Positions 21,893 through 28,281 of a DNA stretch of 28,281 nucleotides are shown here, one piece after another (within the stretch, counting starts at the first letter, position 1; every line of letters begins with the position of its first letter). The stretch lies in assembly GCF_000090795.2 (NCBI RefSeq), contig NW_003546979.1:12262-40542 (forward strand), written 5' to 3'. A model generated the notes under the pieces. That model saw only the letters and a program-made list of their open reading frames with translations, ran no database searches and was not told the DNA's origin. The position numbers were made by a program, and so were the translations under genes. Origin of the DNA: Amphimedon queenslandica. Its lineage: Eukaryota > Porifera > Demospongiae > Haplosclerida > Niphatidae.

Positions 21893-23442
21893 TATTACTT
21901 TTAAAAATGAGAATAATAAAAAATTGATCATTAAAAGAAACAACATAAAACAATCAGTAAATAAAAACAAAAAAATGCAGAGCTGTTAACTTTGTACTAT
22001 TATTAGTACTCTCAGCCGAGTTTTTACGGACCTATTAAGGTACACACACATAACTTCAAGTTTAATAAACATTAATCTACATGTAGACACTCTAAAAAAG
22101 GTAATGTGATGCTTTTAAGGCAAAAATGCTCACAAGGCAAAACTCAACATTAGCAATGGTGCATGCCACATTTTGTTAATAAATAAGCATCCATAAAGTA
22201 CAAAATGCACTGTTTCATACAAATAATACCAACTGCACTACAAAATAATGATTACCATAATATAGAATTAAAATCTCATAGAATAATGTTCTTAAAAAGC
22301 AGTTTTGACACATGGAATGTACTGCATTTAAATTTTGTGCAAAATTATCATAACTACATATATATTACAAAAATTAAATACCTCAGCCTACTTCAGAATT
22401 ATTACTACTCTACTTGTCATGAATTTACTACAAATTGAGAGAAAAAGAAGGCTCATTTAATGTAGTACATAGTTCAATGTAGTACATGGTAACATGCAAG
22501 TACAAAAATAAATGAACAAGGTGTGTAGATATGACAACTAAAAACTTATCTATGCAGCAAAGAATTATATAGAATTAGGACTTATGATTAATGAAACTGA
22601 TTTTATATAATTGCCATTGCTATGAAACAATCACCATGAAGGTATAGTAGGTCAAATTTAAAAACTATTTTGCATGTTCTATAGTTCCCATAATGCTATA
22701 ATGCTAGCTAGCATAATAGCATTATTCCAGCTTGTTAAGTACTCCTCCAGTAAAAATTGTTTTTGCACACACACTTACCTACCATGTAAGTTCTGTGGTT
22801 CATTTCAGGATAACTGATAGTTACATAGAAAAATAATAAACCATAATTTTTAACATATAACTTAATACATATTTAGTAGTTATCTATCAATATTTATGTT
22901 GTAATAAGCTTATAGCAAAATACAAGTACATACATGAAAGTAAAACTAATGGTAAATATGAATGGTAAACATACAATATGAAAAATTTTAAATACATGGT
23001 AGATGAAAGGTAGATACATCATGCAATGTCTGGTTATTAATAACAAAAGTAATGATTGCCAGTAATTGCAATGGTAACTTTATTGCCATCTGTGCTCAGG
23101 CAATATCAATGCTATATTATTAATGGTCCTTCATTGAATCTGATGCCTTAATGAATCTAAAATAAAGCGTTTATTTGAGACATAATGACAAAATACATTT
23201 TACATTCATGTACAGTCAGAGACATGGGCATGTGAAAATTACTTACTCAGCAACCATTAACACCATCTTTTAAAGAATTTGGCAATGTCCATAGAACAAC
23301 TGTTTCTTGATTATGAGATGTTCACTGTACTAAAAGAGAGAGAAACAGATGATAATTTGACTTGTACCAGTTGTAACTCTAGTTGTACAAGTGCATTCAA
23401 AAAATTAAATTGATTATGTTAAAACATGTGCATCCATTATAC
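21893..23442. other. AT-rich intergenic stretch, no gene seen
   Basis: No convincing reading frame on either strand. Contains a direct repeat of AATGTAGTACAT (22459 and 22477) and the palindrome at 22691-22724. A minus-strand piece near 23270-23330 could be an exon (HNQETVVLWTLPNSLKDGVN), but its splice phase does not join to the piece at 23443-23536. Confidence 0.4.
22691..22724. repeat. 34-bp near-perfect palindrome
   Basis: TAATGCTATAATGCTAG joined directly to its complement with a single mismatched pair among 17. There is no loop, so it can form a cruciform or is the remnant of two abutting short terminal repeats. Confidence 0.9.
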
Positions 23443-23536
23443 CATTAACAGAAAAGGCAACTTCTTTATTTAAATCCTGAGATAGAGAATGCGCTTTTAC
23501 TTTTACTCTTCGATACTCTATTTGCACAAGTAGGAC
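23443..23536 (-). other. Possible exon, unknown protein
   Basis: Between an AG acceptor after a T-rich run and a GT donor, the minus strand reads VLLVQIEYRRVKVKAHSLSQ followed by DLNKEVAFSVNG, with no stop and a protein-like composition. I recognise no family. It may belong with the transposase-like exons upstream on the same strand (24275-23867) or to a small host gene. Confidence 0.3.
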
Positions 23537-23866
23537 CTTAAAACAAATTAATTCTAATAAAACAATAATCAATGAACAAATACCATAAGCAGTTTAACAC
23601 TTAAAATACAGATCCACCTTTAATCTAGTGCCAGTAACACATTTATAAAAAATTAATGAACAAATAAATCAAGAAATAATGATAACAATAACAGAAGAAG
23701 CAATCTATACACTAAGGTCCTTATCAGCATATACACTTTAACTTTTTGTGTAGGAGAAACGCTAAACAAAATGATAACGTTAAAATAGTAATAAATTGAT
23801 ATGAACCAGCATATGCACCACCATCAGAAATGTCAATAAAAGGATCAAGTGTTGGTATACAACTAA

Positions 23867-24275
23867 CTAATATTTCTTCAATATTGCCTGTAAATTACTT
23901 TCACAGAGAGTATGTTCCCTACCAGCATCAGCATACTGCCGGTAAACCTTGCGTCGGGACACACTGGACGGCAATAGCTTGGCCTTCCCATAATCCCTCA
24001 CTCCAGGTATCCTCCCAGGTAGTAATATGGTGTAGTCTTCAGCATAGTTCTCCAAAAATGCTACCACATCTTTAATGCCTTGCACAGAAAGAGCATGACA
24101 AGGAATGCGACCAGTGTTCCCATGAACCCTTCATTAAAAATTTTAAATACTCTACTTTCGATTATTCTTATTATTTTTACCTAGGTTTAATTCCATTTTG
24201 AAGGAAATGCCTCCTCAAGTTCTTGTAAGTACCATTTCTGATGCTGTATACGAACAAGAAGAGCTTCTTACATAT
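23867..24275 (-). pseudogene. Transposase-like gene fragment (unnamed marine-invertebrate family), two exons
   Basis: Exon 24275-24181 reads ICKKLFLFVYSIRNGTYKNL, then RRHFLQNGIKPR. A 52-bp GT-AG intron (24129-24180) follows, and exon 24128 to about 23899 continues in phase with VHGNTGRIPCHALSVQGIKD, NYAEDYTILLPGRIPG and KLLPSSVSRRKVYRQYADAG, ending either at a donor at 23898 or at TAG 23867-23869. The order GI.PR-VHGNTGR, FL.NYAE, LLPGR.PG and LLPSS..K..V...Y is one I recall from many predicted coral, hydra and sponge proteins that look transposon-borne; I cannot give it a secure superfamily name. The catalytic region, expected further downstream, is not found. Confidence 0.6.
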
Positions 24276-24391
24276 CTATTTTTAAAAGATAAGAAATAAC
24301 TTATTGTTATAGATATTTTTTGTTCAATACTTTCTTTCCCCTGTATTCATACTCAGTCCTATTCCTCTGAACTGTTTCACAAGATGTTGAA

Positions 24392-24448
24392 GACTTTTCT
24401 CACTCTCTTAATAATAATAACTATAAAAATAATAATAATAATAATAAA

Positions 24449-24480
<32 letters not shown>

Positions 24481-24810
24481 ATGATAATAATAATATTCCT
24501 TCTCACTCTCATAATAATAATAACAATAACAATAATAATAATGATAATAATAATAATAATAATGGAACACCAACTATGCTCAGGTATTAGGGTGGATTAG
24601 GACTCATCTAACTTTCTCAACTTTGAGAGCCACAATCTTATGTCTTAGGGGCACATGTCCCAAATGGAGATCAATGAATATGGCTGACAGTTTCCCCCTT
24701 AACATTATTATGCACTAAAATGAACAAATTACTATTACATGAATTTTTTTTTTCAACACTATTTCTATTCCTAAACTACTTTTGTCCTACTTGGTGTATT
24801 TTGGTAAATT

Positions 24811-24841
<31 letters not shown>

Positions 24842-24949
24842 GTAATAATAATATTCCTTTCTCTCTCTCATAATAACAATAATAGCAATGTTACAATAAT
24901 AATAATAATAAAAATATTCCTTTCTCACTCTCATAAAATTAACAATAAA

Positions 24950-25001
<52 letters not shown>

Positions 25002-25170
25002 TCAACAATATTCCTTTCGCACCCTCTTAATAATAATAACAATAATATTAATAATAAAATAATAATAAATAAATAATAATAATAATAATAATAATAATAT
25101 TCCTTTCTGACTCTCATAAAAATAACAATAATAGTAATAATAATAATGATAATAGTAATAATAATAATAT

Positions 25171-25202
<32 letters not shown>

Positions 25203-25280
25203 AATAAAAATAAAAATAATAATAATAATATTCCTTTCTCACTCTCATAATAATAACAACAATAATAGTAATAATAATAA

Positions 25281-25325
<45 letters not shown>
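24392..25325. repeat. (AAT)n array with seven interspersed 19-nt blocks
   Basis: AAT trinucleotide tracts are broken by a recurring block close to ATTCCTTTCTCACTCTCAT at about 24392, 24494, 24853, 24916, 25010, 25099 and 25230, each usually followed by AATAATAACAATAAT. Spacings vary with the AAT tract length. A 250-bp unique stretch (24563-24812) splits the array. All long frames here (poly-Asn, poly-Ile, poly-Tyr) are products of the repeat. Confidence 0.95.
24578..24718 (+). pseudogene. 3' end of a retroelement related to the one at 25325
   Basis: The plus strand reads QVLGWIRTHLTFSTLRATIL, CLRGTCPKWRS and MADSFPLNIIMH, then a stop at 24716-24718. From memory this is how the C-terminus of the RT plus restriction-like-endonuclease family at 25325-28281 ends (pattern LR.x.S.xLR..ILC.RG.R). 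The fragment has (AAT)n on its left and about 90 bp of 3' untranslated sequence and then (AAT)n on its right. It is 5'-truncated, as expected for target-primed integration. Confidence 0.5.
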
Positions 25326-25327
<2 letters not shown>

Positions 25328-26942
25328 GCGTCCGTTTGCTGCCCCTGCAATGGTAGAAGTTCTCGCTATGTCAGGTGCTCCTGTGTTAAGAACAAAACTC
25401 TTTGTACCTCCTGTCTTGCTGGCCGTCGTGGAACCTGTCGGAACAGACAGGCACCAGCCAATTCGGTCCCTACACCGCCGGATCTTGACAGAGCTGAGCC
25501 ACCCAGTACCCCTGTCAGCCATTCGTCGCGTGGTGGGTCTCCCTTAACACAGCTTTCATCCATGAAGTCTCCCGATCCCCCTGTAACAAAGGATGCTCAC
25601 TATCTCACTGATAACGAAGTAGCCTCACTGATGGACAGAGCCTTTGGTTCTACTCTATCGCGGGAGACAGTCCCTACTCCTGGTGACTGTCCTTGGTCTG
25701 ATAGGTGGATGACCATCTCTCAACTTTCAGGTAAACACTATGACCTTCCGAGAGGGTCTTGTGGGCGCCGTTATATTAACCTACTCTGTAATGAACTCAA
25801 TCATCTGTCCTGTGGCAACTACCCTTCAGACCGTCTTATTGTATTTAGCTCTGTCATTCTACAGAGAGACAGGTCGGTTCGTATTAGTGCTGACATTCGG
25901 AGAACCCTTGATCGTAGATTGTCCATGTGGGAGGAGGATAGGTTTGATCTCTTGGTCCAGGAGGCTCTACGTTGTGATAAACATTTTAAAACTCGATCTC
26001 GCCATCCGAAACAATCCCAATCACAACACTAAAGTCTTCACCCGCCTAATGTTACAAGGTAAAATCAGATCAGCCATACGCTTCCTTACCGAAAGGTCCA
26101 AGGGACATGTTCTTCATCCTCATGACAATGTAAAAATCCAAGATAATGGGCAGGATAAGTTGACTAGTGTTATTGATGCTCTTCAGATGAAACACCCTTC
26201 TCCCAGACTACCTCACTCATTCTCTCTATTGGACACTGGAGATCTGCCTGACTTGGAAGATCTAGATATCACTGGTAACCATGTCCATCAAGTGGCTCTC
26301 CGTATTCAGGGCAGTGCCGGTCCAGGTGGTTGTGATGCAGCTCACTGGCAAGATATTCTCCTCCGTTATGGGCCTGCTAGCCGCCGTCTCTGTGACTGTG
26401 TTGCCAATCTATCCCGTTGTCTCGCTAATTCAGTACTTGACTGGTCTCTCTTACGTGCTCTACTCGCAAGTAGACTGATTGCTCTGGACAAAAGTCCTGG
26501 GGTCAGACCCATAGGTGTTGGAGAGACTCTTCGCCGTGTGATTGGTAAGTCCATCTGCCTGGTCACACGAGACGATGCGGAATCTGTCTGTGGCTCTGTT
26601 CAGCTCTGTGCAGGAGTTCGTTGTGGTATAGAGGGAGCTATCCATTCAGTATCTGATCTGTTTCACTCAAATGACTATGGCAGTCTAACAATGGATACAT
26701 CCAATGCATTCAATTCTATAAATAGGATATCACTTATTTGGAACATCCGTATCCTATGGCCCAGAGCCTCTCGCTTTATTTTTAACACGTACAGGGGCTG
26801 GTCTCCACTTATCGTGAGAGGTTCTGATAACATCATTTACAGTCGTGAGGGTGTTGTTCAGGGTGATCCCTTGTCTATGTTTGCTTACTGTGTGGCTGCA
26901 ATTCCCCTCTTCAGACAACTAGAGGCTCCTGCTATGTGGTGA
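25325..26942 (+). pseudogene. Retroelement ORF, Cys-rich N-terminus and reverse transcriptase
   Basis: The start ATG is the last unit of the AAT array. Residues 1-40 carry a Cys-rich motif (CCPC...RCSCVKNKTLCTSCLAG...TC), like a zinc or CRC-type binding domain. A linker of about 190 residues ends near 25985, where a one-base frame change (between 25985 and 26032) moves the sense frame to the one with KVFTRLMLQGKIRSAIRFLT. RT follows: PGVRPIGVGETLRR, motif A DTSNAFNS (26694), motif B EGVVQGDPLS (26859) and, after an in-frame TGA at 26940-26942, motif C FADD (26952). Composition is far less AT-rich than the surroundings. Only two lesions over the visible length suggest a recent insertion. The protein would copy RNA at a nicked chromosomal target. 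Confidence 0.8.
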
Positions 26943-28281
26943 CAGTTATGGTTTGCTGATGACTCTACTGTCATAGGAGATGTGTCTGTTATAAGGAACT
27001 GGTTTGACAAACTGCTGTCTATTGGTCCTCTGTTTGGTTATTTTCCTGAACCTTCAAAAAGTTCTCTAATTGTGAAGGACACTACTCTACCATCTGCTGA
27101 GCAGTCCTTTGATGGCTCTGGTGTGTCTATAGTTCAGTGTGGCAGGTATCTTGGTGGAGTGATTGGTAACAGAGCTGGTATAGAATCATTTGTTTCATCC
27201 CGTGTGTCTGCTTGGTCTAATTATGTTTCTCTTCTCTCTTCTATAGCTGTTGATCAGCCTCAGGCTGCGTACATTGCTCTCACCAAGTTGTTACAGTCGG
27301 AGTGGATATTTTTGCAAAGAGTTACCCCTGACTGTGGTGATCTGTTTAGTGACCTAGAACAAGCTTTGTGCACTCATTTTCTACCTTCACTCACTAGTCA
27401 TGCATGTGGCTCTCATGATCGTTTTCTCTACTCTCTCCCTATACGTATGGGTGGGCTGAATATTAAAGATCCTACAAAAACAGCTGACCAAGCCTACTCT
27501 GCATCGAGAAACGCTGTCAGGCTTCTTATGGAGTCCATTATTAAGCAGTCACCCTTCAGTACCACTGATCACTATCTATGTGTCACTCAGTCTAGGCTGG
27601 ATCATATCGCTACTCAGAATGAGAGGAATGAGACTTACTTCAAAGAAGCCCTAAGTCTTTTTGATGCTAGACATCAGAGAGCAATCTTACGGTCTAGAGA
27701 TTCTCTGTCACACTGGTTGTGTGCCTTACCTGTCCAGAAAGATAACTTCAATCTATCCTCTCAGGAATTCAGAGATGCTATTTGTATGAGATACCTGAAG
27801 CCTTTGGTCAGTCTACCTCCCCTATGTGATGGTTGTGGGGCCCCCTTCTCTACTGTTCATGCTCTCGATTGCAGAAAGGGAGGACTTGTGTCTCTGAGAC
27901 ATAATGAGATTCGTGACCTTTTGTGTGACTTGTCATCTATTTTGTGGAGCAATGTTGTGAGAGAGCCCATTATACAAGAACCAAACATGACTACTAACTC
28001 AGAGGGTCTTGTTGCTGATATGGCTGCTCGTGGTGTCTGGCAGAGGCAGTGTACTGCCATGTTTGATGTCCCAGTAGTCGATTCTGATTCCCCCTCTTAT
28101 GCTAACAGGACCCCTCAAGCTGTCTTAGCTACTGCAGAGAATGACAAGAAAAGAAAATATGTTGCAGCCTGTGAGTCCAACCACTGTAGTTTCACTCCAC
28201 TGTGTTTGACAGTTGATGGTGTTATGGGTAGCGAAATGAGATCCTTTATTGATCGTCAAGCTGACCGTCTTTCTGTTAGAT
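26943..28281 (+). CDS. Retroelement ORF continued: FADD box, CCHC finger, restriction-like endonuclease; open to window end
   Basis: This is in the same frame as 26032-26942, directly after the TGA, and has no stop for 446 codons to the edge. It begins QLWFADDSTVIG (RT motif C) and continues with the thumb region (SIGPLFGYFPEPSKS, YLGGVIGNRAG, DQPQAAYIALTKLLQSEW, PIRMGGLNIKDP). A zinc finger, C-x2-C-x8-H-x3-C, spans 27825-27872 (CDGCGAPF...HALDC), followed by KGGL and RHNEIRDL. The endonuclease core is ADMAARGVW (28017) then FDVPVVD (28065), with Lys-rich KKRKY after it. CCHC plus a PD-(D/E)xK-like fold is the arrangement of RLE-type non-LTR retrotransposons such as the R2 and R4 groups. It is truncated by the window; the C-terminus is expected to resemble 24578-24718. 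Confidence 0.8.

Noticed and set aside
23830-24075. Plus-strand 81-codon frame
   Set aside because: It is antisense to the transposase-like exon with the NYAE and LLPGRIPG motifs.
24392-25248. CRISPR-like appearance of regularly repeated 19-nt blocks
   Set aside because: The 'spacers' are AAT microsatellite of variable length in a eukaryotic genome; it is a composite satellite.
24384-25522. Long frames made of poly-Asn, poly-Ile or poly-Tyr, including one with repeated MRVRKEY
   Set aside because: They are direct translations of the AAT array and its 19-nt block on one or other strand; the longest minus-strand one also reads the retroelement ORF backwards.

Overview
This is an AT-rich eukaryotic (metazoan) window with no bacterial signatures. 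Genes are broken into small exons by introns mostly about 50-65 bp long. Much of the interpretable sequence is decayed transposable elements of families I associate with marine invertebrates. A sponge (demosponge) genome is my best guess, from the very short introns and the mix of elements. A cnidarian or other marine invertebrate is not excluded, and all family assignments rest on motif recognition without a database search.

Layout. 1-2430: no recognisable gene. 2684-4512 (+): a six-exon astacin-family zinc metalloprotease gene with signal peptide, aspartate-switch propeptide, catalytic domain, a 14-residue repeat stalk and a short hydrophobic tail; it has an in-frame stop just after the zinc motif and two indels in the repeat. 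4934-5020: a hairpin. 5368-5747: a TIR element. 5935-8173 (-): a truncated Gypsy-type LTR retrotransposon (candidate LTR, gag, protease, start of RT). 8980-10507 (-): a spliced gene ending in a probable BEN domain. 10685-11219: tandem duplications. 11277-11813 (+): unassigned acidic exons. 12028-13858 (-): an intron-containing, broken piggyBac-type transposase. 14129-14645 (+): a three-exon remnant of a KDZ-type transposase. 15224-15506: a fold-back repeat. 15507-17929: no gene recognised. 17930-20160 (-): a decayed BEL/Pao retrotransposon with a 238-bp MITE (19554-19791) inserted in its pol frame; a second copy of that MITE lies at 21654-21892. 21893-23442: AT-rich with no clear gene. 23443-24275 (-): exon-like pieces, including a transposase-like family I recognise but cannot name. 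24392-25325: a long (AAT)n array punctuated by seven copies of a 19-nt block, with the 3' end of a retroelement embedded in it. 25325-28281 (+): a nearly intact retroelement reading frame that runs off the window.

The most notable object is that right-hand retroelement: N-terminal Cys-rich domain, reverse transcriptase, CCHC finger and restriction-like endonuclease. Its start codon is formed at the edge of an (AAT)n array, and a 3'-end relative sits inside the same array. This suggests an element that targets AAT microsatellites, much as the RLE-type element Dong of Bombyx targets TAA repeats.

The host-type genes (astacin, BEN) are separate units. Nothing suggests an operon or a joint pathway. 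The window reads as a transposon graveyard with nested insertions around two or three host genes.
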